Position numbers and translations under genes: made by a program
Notes under the pieces: generated by a model
What the model saw: the letters and a program-made list of their open reading frames with translations, nothing else
What the model was told of the DNA's origin: nothing
Databases searched by the model: none
Origin: Certhia americana
Taxonomy: Eukaryota > Chordata > Aves > Passeriformes > Certhiidae
DNA: 64,000 nucleotides
Direction of reading: 5' to 3'
NCBI GenBank assembly: GCA_018697195.1
Contig: CM031858.1
Span: forward strand, 75,327,001 to 75,391,000
In this document: positions 11,852-23,907 of the stretch, piece by piece
How the letters are laid out: the number at the start of each line of letters is the position of its first letter
Numbering within the stretch: the first letter of the stretch is position 1

Positions 11852-14800
11852 CATTTCATTTTTTGTATAATTTCAAATACTTTCTTTTACTGCCACCATA
11901 CAGTTTCCCAGTTTGCTTCCTAGGCCTTAGTGGCTGAAGACTTGTGATAAGTTCTGGAGATTTTCAGGGGTGCTGTTGGAAATTAAGCTCTCATCTGAAA
12001 GTCTTCCTTTTTGCCTACACTTGCTACTCACAGGTACAGATGCACCTGTGAAAGCCTGAATAGTTTTCTTACGTATATTCAAAAGGTTTCCTCTGCAGTG
12101 ATGTTTTCAGCTGCCCAGTTCTTCCATACAAGGTTTTTTTTATTCCTTGTACAACTGTTCCTTCCACCTGAAGCCAAAAATTCTGCAACCAGTCTGTTTT
12201 ATTTAGTATTTAAGTTTCCATGGCATAAGATCAGTCTGTTCCTTTTACCACTGCTTTCAAACAGCTTATGACAAATTCTTTCATGTGTTAAGGAACTGTA
12301 GACATTAATATTTCCCTTTGTTACTTTCATATTTCCTTTGTTTTCATTAAAAAGAGTCCAAAGAACAATGCTTCTCCTGTCCTTACATAGCTCAACCACT
12401 TCCTAGTTCTTTGACTCGAAAGTTCTTTTCAGTGTTCAGTTTTGGTCCTTCTTCAGTTCTCTTTTTAATTTTTTTTTTTTTCTGTTAATTACCCACCCCA
12501 GCAATAATACTCTGGTTTTGAGTCTCACTGCTGCTCTGGAAGGACGATTAGCTGCATCTCCTTCATGCACTTTGTACTTCCTATTACATGTTTTGTATTG
12601 AAGAGTTTATTAAGTGAATAGCTCTTAAATAGTCAGACAAATCCTGAGGCGGTGTTTGGTGAGAAAACCTGCTGTTTTTTCAGAAGAGGTTGAAAACCTA
12701 AGGGATATAGCAACCCTAATTAAAGCTCAGGAGAATTTTGATGCCAGGAAGACACAGTGCAGCAATAAAAAGCTACTGAATTTTGTGGTCATAAAGTCTA
12801 ACATTAACTATTTCAATCTGAAGTGAAGCATAAAATGAGAAATGTCAATGCCTGATTTTAACAATGCCTGATTCTCAGGAGAGAACTGAAACAGAAGACA
12901 TCGAGACACCTAAGAAATCTCTCTTGTATGGCAGTGACTTTTCATTATTTCAGTTCTGCTAATAAGTTAAAAAGCTCAAGCTTTGTAACTCTTCAGAGAA
13001 CTTCAGTTTAACTGCTTGAAAGAGATGCTAAATCAATTTGTGAAACAGTTTTTTAAGTAACATAGTGCCAAGAGTAAGTACATAAATCAGTTGTTCAGAA
13101 GCCATATTCAGATACCCCAAGGGTGGAGTGAGAGAGTCCAAAATGAGGCACTATTGATGGATCAGATGTGCAGAATAGTTTTATTATACCACAGTCCAAA
13201 TTCAAATTTCTGGCACAGTGCATTTTACTAATATAGCTCCAAGGAAGTTTAAGAATGGCTGGTAGGGTGCCATGTGTATAACAGCTAACAAATACTTGTT
13301 CTGCAACAGTGTATGATCAGCTAATAGGAAGTAAGAACCATCACATTCATCTCTAAACAGCCTTTAGGAAAAGAGCCCCAAAGCAAAATTAGAGAAGAAA
13401 ATGAAGAAGGGATACCTGCAGTAAACTGTCATGGACTAGATAATCTCTATTTTTCTGTGATTATTTAGTGAAATAGTACTGACTTGTTTACTGTCCAGCA
13501 GTGGTAGGTAGACATCAGCTGTGGGTTTTTACATCATTGTAGCTATGTAGGTTGCTTTCTATGTTATTGATACAAAAATCACATGAGATTTTTTTCATCT
13601 GAATGAAAAGAGATAGCTAGCCCTCGTTCTATTTAATATTTATTTTATACAATCTTTTGTTAAATTATAAGCATATTTCTCAAAATCACTTTTTTCCAGT
13701 TGATTGTAACATGTTAATAAGACTGTCAGTCATTCAAAGTCAGTTTTTTAGATTAAATAGCAGGAGTCATCCTGAGATGCTAAAATGAATATATTACAAT
13801 AATTGAGCTTTCAATTTACTGAGAGCAAACAACATGAGTGATGGGCAACAACTAGATCATCAGAAACTTTCTTTTGAGGCTTTATGCATTTGATTAGTTT
13901 TTTCACAGCTTTGACACAGTTTTCTTCACCCTGAAATGACTGACTTATCAACTACTGTGTTCTCCTCTCTCTATGCTCAATCTTTTCACTATAGCGTCAT
14001 GTCTTCATTTTTCATGCTCTTTTTTTTTCCTTCTTTTTACATGCCTCCTCCCATTGAATTGTTTTAGTTCATGACAAGGTTTATGAAAGCAATATCAGGA
14101 AGTCAAAAGCAAATAGATGCTTACATGTATATCCAGTCTGGTACCATGTCTCTGAAAAGCTTTTTCAAAAGGTGCCAAAATATTTTGGAAGCTGAAATTG
14201 TGAACTCACTGATAGTTTGGTGTTATAAACTCATATTTGTGACTCTTTTTCCATCTTGTCTTCTTTCTAATCTCCTGCATTGAAATGTCAGGTCATTAAG
14301 AAAAAGTAGTAATAAAAAAGATAAAGATAAATTTGACTCTAATGGTTTCCCAGAGTGAAACTTTAAAAAAAATAAAAAAATTAAGAAATGCACCTGTGCA
14401 TGAAAACATGTGTAATTATCAATATCTAATTATAATATAATTATGGTTTTGAAATGAATGTAGATAGTTTTAGTCTAAACTACAATTAGAAAAGTAGATG
14501 TGGAGATGTCTTTAACATGTCCCAGTATGGCCATTATTTTAGTATTATTTTTCCTGTAAATGGGCCTGCCTTTGTGCCCCATTTACACGTGATAGATATA
14601 TTGTTCTATTATAACAGTAAATGTCAAATTGCAGCCAGAGATAATATTTTAATCTATTTGCTTTTGCATTTTTAAACTATTGTCTCTACATCTGTGATCA
14701 TTATGTGTTTAACCCAATTTGCAGCATTATCTACAATTTGCATCCTATTATTTTAAAAGGAGTGAACTCTGGCCCTGGTCACAATATGAACAATCTGTGT

Positions 14801-16415
14801 AAGAGAGAGAAATATATAACATAGGCTGCTTTCTCTACTCCCTGAATTAGGCTGGAAGTACTGCGTTATTGATAACCTATGACTAGGGATGCTACATGAC
14901 TTTCTACATTATTTGTGCTTCCTGATCCAGCAGATTAATTAGATGTCCTTAGGGAATTTTGAATGCCTTTTCCTTAGAGTTTTTATTTCCGTCCTCTAGA
15001 TTTAGTTTTTTAGCATTTTAACAAGAGAAGTTAGGCACTACAGAAACTGCGTAGGTTGGACAGCAATGAGATATAGCGTCTCCTCTTTACTGCAATAAAA
15101 AAACACAGAAATAAAAGACATAGTTCACTGAAAAGTAGATCAATAATTACACATGCAAACATACAGAATGGAATTTTTCTTTACGACATGAATGCTAACA
15201 TGCTTTCATATTTCATCTCTTGCGGTTTCTTTCTTCCAGTGTTTTTTATTTGCTATTAAAAAGCATGGTGTCTGCATTGTCACCTACTTAAACACATTTT
15301 AATACAGCTTATATTTGATATCAAGGGCTAATATGGAATTTTCTAATTTAAACACATTATATCTCTCACCATGCAGCTAGGTGAAAACTGGAAAGGGTTT
15401 TCTGAATTTCTTTTGGTGGGGAAACTTGTATAACATTATGTGAACATGAAGTCAAATATCCGGTAGTTGTATTCATCCATAGATGTCTGACTTCTGGATT
15501 AAGAGCAAAATGTTGTGTGCTGCTTTTCAGAAGGAATAGAATTACATTGGTCCAATCACTCAGTCACAGTAGGAAATATAGTATCACATATATTATAACA
15601 ACGTTTGTGTGGAAAAGCACGAGATGCTTCCTAAGCAGTGGGTTCATTACAGTGCAATTTACCTTTTTGCCCTGACACGATGGAGCTGTTCAAGCCCAAC
15701 AGGTACTCTGGTCATTTCAAGCATTCTTTGTCTGCACTGCCTGATTTACTGCTTGCAGAAGTGAGAAGCCCAAGAGAGAATCCATTTAAAACAGAACACA
15801 GAAATAAATAAAAAAAAATGAAGAAGTGAACTCAGGCTTGTTTACTGCAAAACCCTCTCTGCTCCTCTATATCAATTAGTAATAGACAAAAATGGTGGTA
15901 TTACCACTCTACTTCCATGATAAAAGTTCCTATGCTACAAGTAGATGACAGACACTAAAAGCTCCACAGTGAAAAAGGGCTTAAATAAACAAAAAATAAT
16001 TTTCAAAGCATTGAACAGCACTTGGCACTATTTTCATAATATTTTGGTAAACCTCGCTTTTTGGTCAGCTTAATGTTTTCCAAAAGCAAACATCCAGCTT
16101 TTCAGACGTAGCTTCATAAACCAAGAAGAAAAATCACGGTTGGCATGGATGGCTTACTTACATGGATGGCAGAGAGTCCTCTGCACTGCCAGAGGAAAGA
16201 AAGCTTCTCTTCCTTTCTTGCTTGTTTCAAATATTGCTTCTTAATATAGTTAATCATTCCTTTTCTGCAGTAAAACTGCTGTATTCAGTAGGATATTTGG
16301 CTCTTGTCCCATGGAAAGATTAAATTCTTCATATTTATTTGGCTGTCTTTACAGAAGCTAGATGACCACAAGGAGTTAGGAGTTTTTTTTTCTGAATTAC
16401 TGCTACTGGGCTTTG

Positions 16416-16416
<1 letters not shown>
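11852..16416. other. AT-rich unique sequence
   Basis: About 4.6 kb with no recognised gene or transposon. It contains T13 at 12469-12481 and A-rich bits near 14360-14380. The few frames (for example 86 codons at 12011-12271, 70 at 14071-14283) have no domain signature. Confidence 0.55.

Positions 16417-16453
<37 letters not shown>
16417..16453. repeat. Poly-T run (37 T)
   Basis: An uninterrupted T37 homopolymer, the longest clean T run in the window. It could be the antisense A-tail of a minus-strand retrocopy whose body would lie to its right, but the sequence at 16454-16900 is not recognisable as any gene or SINE. Confidence 0.9.
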
Positions 16454-16454
<1 letters not shown>

Positions 16455-19400
16455 AGATCTGGTGAACTAGGACTTGTATAAAAGTTTGGGGTTTTTATTC
16501 TGACAGAGCTGAAACAAGGTCCCAAAATAAACTCTAGCTGTTGCTTGGCAGTATTGTCAAAACAAACAGAATTTTCTTAGCACACGAATATTCAGTATTG
16601 GAAGTATTTACTGCATGTCTGCTTCTATTCCAGGTTTTAAGCAAAGAATGTGGCACTTGAATATGAATCTGTAAAACAATCTGGAGATTAGTCTACTACA
16701 CCTTACGTAATATATGATTCTCTATTCTTGAGACAGAGATACCCCTGAGCAAAAGCAGATATTCACAAGGAAAAGGAAGTATTGTTGTAGAGACTGAGTT
16801 GTGGGTAACTGTATGGAGAAAGGCAAATTACACTGGGGAGATAGTCTCTTCATGAATTCTGCATTCTTGCTCAATGATAAAGGGGCCTGCAGGACTTGTG
16901 CTGATTTTTGCTGTTTGATGGAGGTGTTCAAAAGAGTACAGCAGTATTATGTAACAAAGTGACATATTTCTTTTGCTTGTAGGTATTATATTAACTGTCT
17001 TCTTGTGTGAGACGGTATCATATTTAAGAGTTCCAGAAATCTGAAAACTTACAGGATTTATAAGAGTTTGCTCTCAGAGTAGACAGTTTTATAGATTTTG
17101 CTCTCAGACTTCCAGGGAATAGTGTATTTATAAACTTTATATGAAAGTAATTTCAAAACTCACAGTACTTTCCTCTATTTTAATAAATTTTGGCAAGATT
17201 TTGATAAAGCACATGAAAGTGACTGGAAATATTCAGATAATATTTTTTTTCCTTTTTTTTCTCTGTCAAATCTTTTATTGTGCTAATAGTGTATCAATAA
17301 CCTAGTTTTTTAACATAGGCATAAAATTACTGTAGTACTGCCTCAAAGGTAGTTTGTGTGAGGAGAAAGAACAGTCAAACTCAAGCTTCATTTTAAGCTG
17401 AAAAAGTTCAGGCAAAGAAAAGATTCCATGAAAAGTTAGACTGAAAGCCCCTGCACCATCCCACAAAACAGAAAACATGTAGTGGAAGCTAGTGGAATTA
17501 AGCTGGTTTTACACAGAGACTTCCTTGCTCCATTCTTTAAGCAGTGCTTGTGACTTAATTCAAAAACTGCAAAAGATCATTTTAATTCATGCTAACAAAA
17601 GCCCTTGAAATCCAGAGCATAGTGTAAATACAGCCAAACTAAGACGAGAAAGGGCAGCTAACACTTTGCCCAGATTTTTCCATTGTGCATGCAGAAGTCA
17701 TGACTGTGCATGCAGAAAGCTAGGCAGATACCAAACTTAAGCAACCTATTGGACTAAATGAAAAATATAGAAGTGATCTATTGCACTTCCATTTCTTTGA
17801 CAGTGGTTTTGAGACTCACAGCTCTCTGTTACAGGCTGGTGCCACACTTGGCCTGGATTGTTCTGAGACTAGTTGTTTGTTAAGATGGAGAAGAAAGGGA
17901 GAAAGAGCTACTCATATTCTACTGATGGTTTGCTGGGTCATTTCTGCTCATCAGAATCTTGATAGAAAATAAGGAAGTTAAAATCTCTATCTAAATGTGA
18001 AGTTTTAAGCATAGATAACTGGTTCAAGATCTTTCTCAGTGTGTAGTTCATCATCAGCATAGGTTTATTTTACCAGACCTTCAGTTTAACAGTGACATTA
18101 TTCATAACTCTCTGTATAACTCATTTGGCCAATTAAGCATGTTGATTTGGTAATAAAATTGATTAAAAAGGCTTAATGAAATCAACATGGAAATCTTTAA
18201 TTTATCTGACAGTACTTATAAGTAATTAGGACTAAATCAACAGTTAGCTAAAAAGGCCCAGTAATAAAGATCAGGCACTGGGATTTATCTTCCAATTTGC
18301 AGAGATGAAGCAGGCAAAGTGACCACCTAAATGATGTTGTTGATTTCGTGAAAGCACCAGGAGAGCAGATGATGAAAAATTGCAGGTACGTAAAGCTGTT
18401 GCTATGGCATTCAATTCTTGCACCACTGTGTCTGGATTTAGTGCCTTAGACTGAAGCTTTAGACTGAATTACAAAATCATATATTCCAAATGCTGCTTAT
18501 CATTTCAACAGAGCCTAGTAATAAATGACAAGAAATCCAAGATGTGTACCAGTGGATGAGCAAAGATTGAATTCAGGCATTTTAAAATCTCTTTTTTTTT
18601 TTCTTTTTTGCTCCTAACTTATATTTGTAATTCAGAGGTAGTGTAATTCGAGGTGGTGTTTGAAGACCAGATTCAGAGGCTGTGAGCAGTTAGCGATAGT
18701 GACAACATGAGGGAAGGATATACAATACATCTGTAGATCTAATCAAAATCTATGCTTTACATCAGAGGGGAAAAGAGAAAACAGTTAGAAATGTAAACTT
18801 TAATTATCTCTGCAATATTGCAGATTTAGTACAGAACAGCCATACGTGCAATGTGGTACCACAAAAGACAGTGCTAACAAAAGAGATTGTCAAGTGGACT
18901 TCTGAAGAGTCATAACAGCAGGCACTGTGAGACAGGGAAATGGGGACGGGCAGACCTTTTTGAAAGGGAACAAATGATGGCGCCAACACCTTTCCTTGAC
19001 TTTCTTTTACCTTCCCTCCTTCCTTCCAGTTTTATTTTTTAATTTCCTTAGTATTGACATTTTTTGCACTTGACATTCCCTACATTTCCTGGAATCTTAC
19101 ATCATCTGTTTTTTTGACCTTCCTCATTATTACTTTTATCCCTTCCACTTTTGACTTCAGTTATGTCCTTCTCCTGTCCTCTGGTTCTCTTTTCTCAGTC
19201 TTCTCTGGCCTTTTTCTCATAATACAGTCTTTTCTCATTTTGAAACAAAGAAAAATCCAGGGCAAGTTTCAACATCCTACGTTTTAACAGTTTCATCCTC
19301 CAGAGTGGCCTTCAAAAGCCGTCTTGCCTCATCCAAGTAAATTGAGAATACTTTTGCAGAGCTGATGTTTAAATGCTGTCATCTCATTTAGGTCACTTTT

Positions 19401-19796
19401 TCTCTTGATCCCTTCTCAGGGATTCCCAAGTTTTTGTTTCCTCTAGCCTACATGATATCTCTTTATATCAACTGTCCCAGACTGTTTAATGCAATAGTGA
19501 CTCCCTGTTCCAAAACTCGTAAGGACATAGAAACTTTCTGTGTGCACATCAAATATGAAAACTGGGGAGATAATCAGGCAAACGGGGTGGTGGTGGAGGG
19601 GGTGGTGTTCTGTCCACATTTTTTTTTTCTGTATTTGTGGTTTTCCCATCAGGATATTTACGAAATGTTTGGATCCATGTAAAATACAGGTTCATGAAAC
19701 CAATCCAGTTTTTGACTGTGTGAAAAGGTTACCTTGATCTTTGAGTAAAACAAGAATAAATTAATTTCTTCTGTTTCACACTTTTAATGGGATCAA
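16454..19796. other. AT-rich unique sequence
   Basis: No gene recognised. Small local duplications: GTGCATGCAGAA twice near 17684-17717, and TTTGCTCTCAGA twice near 17067-17110. About 18040-18250 is rich in homeodomain-type TAAT/ATTA cores, which may only reflect AT content. Confidence 0.5.
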
Positions 19797-19826
19797 TTTC
19801 TCTCTCTATCTCTCTCTCTCTCTTCT
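19797..19826. repeat. (CT)n microsatellite
   Basis: About 28 bp of CT dinucleotides with one A interruption. Confidence 0.85.
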
Positions 19827-21127
19827 GCATAGTGGTCATGATCAAGGCAGAAAACTAAAAACAAGAGTTTCACACTAGAAAGTATAAATCAAGATCTTGC
19901 CTAAAGTATTTTGAACAGACAAAACTTTAAAGGCTTATAACAAATAACAAAAAACTCCTGACATCTGAAAAGATTTAATGTAATTTGAAGATAAACTGAT
20001 TTAGCAGTGTAGATTGAACATATTAGACTTTATCTGGCAAGTTATGCTCACAGCTAGGGACTTATAAAGCAAAATAATCTAATATGATATCATGCTTCAA
20101 TCAAGTTTAATCCTAAAATAGTCTTTGTAAATACTTGTGTGAAGGTTTTGTAAAACTATGATTTTTGTGTTTAATTGTACAAAAAGTTTTAAATTAATTA
20201 TGCCCCGACTGTCTGTGCAATTCAAAGAAACTCCCTACCCTTTCTCCAAAAATGTAGAACTTGAGACGTGTATCAGAGCATTTACCTCAGTGATTGAAAC
20301 GTACCTGTTTCGTTGTGTAGCAAGGAATTGTTAGTGTGTAGTGGTTTTGGTTTGCCAATTTGAAATTTCCCAACCAAGAGCAAAGCAGGCTTAAGCTTTG
20401 AAAGGTATAAAGAAAATTTTTTAACAGAACTAAAAGAAGAAGAATAAAAATCTGAGTAAAACCTTCAGAACACTCCTCCTCCCTTCCCCCACACCTTCTT
20501 TCCTTCCCACTGACAACGTACAGAAACAATACCCAGAATTCTCAGTCAGTTTTCCACCTCTAGAATAGTCTTTGTTCAGTTCACTTAGGGAGAGAAGCAT
20601 CTCTCACTGTATGGAAAGTTGTCCAGGAACAGCAGCTGGAAATCCGCATTCGTGAAATTTCTTCCTACTTTCACGGCCTTTTCACAGCTGTGCTTCTGGG
20701 TCATAACAACATGGTTTTTTTTAAGAATGTACTGTTGAAAAGCAAAAGTTCTTTTCATCTTCTCTCAGAGAAAAAGGAGTCTTCAGCACTCATTTCTCTT
20801 TATTCAAATTTCTCATGCCACTTTAACATTTGCTCACTTTAACACTGAATTCCTTTACTCAGGTCTACAACTTGAGGTCTCCATCACTCTCACGTCTCTA
20901 TGGTTTAAAGTGAATATTTTCAATATATTAAAGTCCATCACCATAGTTTACAAGAAAATTTCAGCATAAAAATAAGGCACATCCTCATCTTCCTCCATCT
21001 GGAACATTACTCCTTCTTGACCGACCTTAGTGAATTCGTGTTGAGTCTTTAAGTGTCTTCATTCCGTCCTTTTCTCTCACTCAGGGAAGAATGAGGTTTG
21101 GAGGTCTCTTCTGTGCGCTGAAAGAAT
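19827..21127. other. Unique noncoding sequence
   Basis: AT-rich at first, more mixed from about 20450. An 80-codon minus-strand frame at 20287-20529 carries no recognisable domain. No transposon ends seen. Confidence 0.5.
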
Positions 21128-21650
21128 TCACACCTGATCCAGGCCCCGCTGATGGACACGTGTCCCTGTCGGAGCAGTTGCAATGTAGTATCTCAGGCCA
21201 CACTGGGGGGCCATGCCACTCAAGAGGGCCCTGCTGCAATCAATTCTGATTGCGTTGGGAGAGGGGGGCGAATAGGATCTTCTCAGCTCGGCCAGAGCTC
21301 CGCTGTGATATGCCAGAGGCTGACTGCCTCCCCTTCTCCCTGCCCAGTATCCGCCAGGGTCTGGTCCATCCCCCTTCAGGCTGCATGGGCTGTGGTGGAG
21401 CAGTCTGTCCTGTCCTGTAACTGTTCTCAGGCTTGGCAAACCCCAGGCTGGCGGATCTCAGCTGCCACTGGCTGGCCTTAGCTGTGGCCCCACAGCCTCT
21501 CTCCCCACTGCCTGGCCTCCAGCTGCCAGGAGGGGGAAAGGGAGCGGAGCTTGGCCCAGCCTGGCCGCATGAAGAAGCCGTGACGTGCCTCTTACCTCTC
21601 CCAAGTAGAAATCAGAAAGAAAGATTCCCAAGATTATCCTCTTAAAGTGT
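21128..21650 (-). other. GC-rich segment joined to LTR, possible retroviral internal leader
   Basis: About 500 bp of GC-rich sequence with a dozen CpGs, bounded left by AT-rich unique DNA and right by the LTR at 21651. In the LTR's orientation (minus) this would be the part just inside a 5' LTR. It contains a splice-donor-like GAGAGGTAAGAG and a 103-codon frame (21128-21439, minus) ending in ATAPTGTRVHQRGLDQV. I do not recognise gag or any cellular domain in it, and no clear tRNA primer-binding site follows the LTR. An unrelated GC-rich insertion is equally possible. Confidence 0.4.
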
Positions 21651-22430
21651 TGTCTTGATATGAACAACAGGTGTCTGCTAAGGAAGGCAGGAGCCTCGCT
21701 TGGAATGGAGAATGTAAACCCCCTCCCTCTGAATTATTATAATTTTGAAATTAAGGAGCTCTCAGGCAAAGATATGGGAATAGGAATAACACTTCTTTAT
21801 TGGGAGAATTAAAATAAAAATGCAGTAATACAAAAAAACAGAGTCAGAATACAATCTGACTCCCTGTGGGTCAGGTTGTTGGTAGCAGTCTGATCAAATG
21901 GTGGCTGCAGTCCTTTTGGAGTGGCAGATATGGTTCTGTTGAAGCAATTATCCTGTAGAAGTTTAAATTTCCTCTGATGGTCCAGTGGTGGTATAGATGG
22001 GCCTGATCTTCCTCAAGGAAACCAGCAGAGAAAGGGTGGCTTGGTGATCTGAATCTCAGATTTTTATCCAGGTAGGAATGTTTGGCTCCTCCCCCTGGGT
22101 GGACCATCTCTAAATGGGATGATGGAATTCTATCAGTCATGCGGTGAGACTCAATGGCCCATTAGCAGGAGATATCTCCCTGGAGGGAGGATTGGTTGTG
22201 GAAGAGACAAAGGAAACTGCGCTACCTGTTTTTTAACAGCTGCCCCATTAACAGAGGATTACCCCACCCCCACCCTAGTTTCAACAGATGGTGATAGAAT
22301 ACACGTTTCTGGTTACATCTTGCATTGCAACCCAAGGCAAATGTATATCCACAAGGGTGTATACACCCTTTTCTTTGGTTTAATCATATGTCAATATTAA
22401 AAATTGTCCAATTAAGGCCAAACCAGGACA
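21651..22430 (-). mobile_element. Endogenous retrovirus LTR, ERVL-like
   Basis: A 780-bp LTR on the minus strand. In its own sense it starts TGTCCTGGTTTGGCC (22430 leftward) and ends CAAGACA (21651), giving TGTC...GACA inverted ends. The segment GAGATATCTCCCTGGAGGGA at about 22168-22187 and the neighbouring TCATGCGGTGA are, from memory, typical of a common songbird ERVL-type LTR. A TATA-like ATAAAAA lies at 22061-22067 and an AATAAA signal at 21796-21801 (both minus). I see no perfect target duplication (left flank AAGTGT, right flank TAATGT), so it may be one end of a larger insertion or eroded. The family assignment is from memory, not a search. Confidence 0.8.
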
Positions 22431-23701
22431 TAATGTTGTAAAGAAACAACAAGGAAATAAAGAAGAAAGATAATAAAAAATGTGGAAAAAAGGTGAAACA
22501 TTCTTGTATATCAGGGCACATTCAACATTTTACTAAGGTAAATAAGAAGGGCCATAGAATTTGATCTAATTTTACACAAGAGTATGGATTAAGTGATTAC
22601 TCGTTTCATAGATATTTTGACAATATAGTAAAAACATGTAAAGGCACTTGCATTAAGCAGAATAGTGAAAAGAGACTTTCAGAAATACATGGAGATTTGT
22701 GTAATTTGAAGAGTGCACTGAGGGTCTAATTTGCTAATAGCAACACTATTGCTTCCCAGTTTTACAGTTTACTAGGGATTATCCACCTAGTGCAATAACA
22801 CATGGTATCTCAACAAAAGTTAATTAATTTTTGCTACTTATGTTTGTAATCTCATCATTCGGAAGTGTTGACAGGTCTCAGGTTACATGGTGAGAAGGTG
22901 GGAGGAATCTCTGGAGAGCAGCTTTTATGTGCAAGACACTGACATTTGCATTTTCTTCTGAAGCTTCAGATTTCATGAGAGGAACATTTAGCACAGGGTT
23001 GTTCCATGTGATTGTAGTGATATGAGATGTTCAGCATTGATACTGCACTATGGATCTGAGGAAGATCTTTACAGCAAGTGGATGTGAAGCATCAAAAAAC
23101 ACTCATCAGGAAAGGGACTCTGACAATTCAGACATTGGTTGCAATTTGGATGTGGGAGGCTCCAGGTTCACAGTCCTGCATACAGCTGTCTAAAAAATTA
23201 AGTATTTGCCAGTCAGTGAAAAGAGACTCAGGAATCAATTTTGAGACAAGTTTTGTTGCTGTTTATTCAAATTACATACTGCTGTTGTGTATGAAGTCAG
23301 AAAATGATTGAAAATGATGCAGTGACTCTATTTTTCACTCATGAGCTTATAAGCTCAACCCAAGAAGACAGGCAACTTGCAGTATTCTCTTGATTTTTCT
23401 TCAAGGCAAATGTTGGTGCAACAGCAGTGCATGTTTGCCCTATGAGTGGCACCATGCTACTGAAGCAAGCTGAAATTTAACAACGGAATGGGATATGTTT
23501 ATACTCTTTCTGTTATTTTACAATCTACTCTTCAGTGCTTTGACTTATAGAAACAAAATGTGAAATTAAAGCACTTCACAGATCAAAATTTAGCTGCAAA
23601 GATTTCACTGGCAGGGTAACAGGTAACAGCTTTTGGTACAGTAAGATCAAAGCTACCTACACAACTTCTTAGATGTTGTTGAAGATTAATGCCATTCATT
23701 T
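22431..23701. other. AT-rich unique sequence
   Basis: Begins with an A-rich stretch (22437-22500). No gene or transposon recognised. A 77-codon plus frame at 23078-23311 has no domain signature. Confidence 0.5.
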
Positions 23702-23771
23702 TATCACTGCAGATTTTCCCTGCAAAGTTTCTGTAGGTAAGGATTTTCCTCTGTAGAAGCCAAAAAAAAAC

Positions 23772-23809
<38 letters not shown>

Positions 23810-23907
23810 CACTGCAGATTTTCCCTGCAAGTTTCTGTAGTAGTAAGGATTTCTCTGTAGAATAGAAGCCAAAAAAAAAACCAACAAAAAAAAAAAAAAA
23901 AAAAAAA
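23702..23907. repeat. Tandem duplication of an A-tailed unit
   Basis: Two adjacent copies of a unit of about 100-105 bp. Each starts TATCACTGCAGATTTTCCCT, continues CTGTAG...TAAGGATTT...CTCTGTAGAA, then GCC and a long A run. Copy 1 starts at 23702 and copy 2 at 23807. The A runs reach about 35 and 23 bases. The copies differ by small insertions (TAG, TAGAA) and single bases. Minus-strand frames across it translate to phenylalanine runs and are not genes. Confidence 0.92.
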
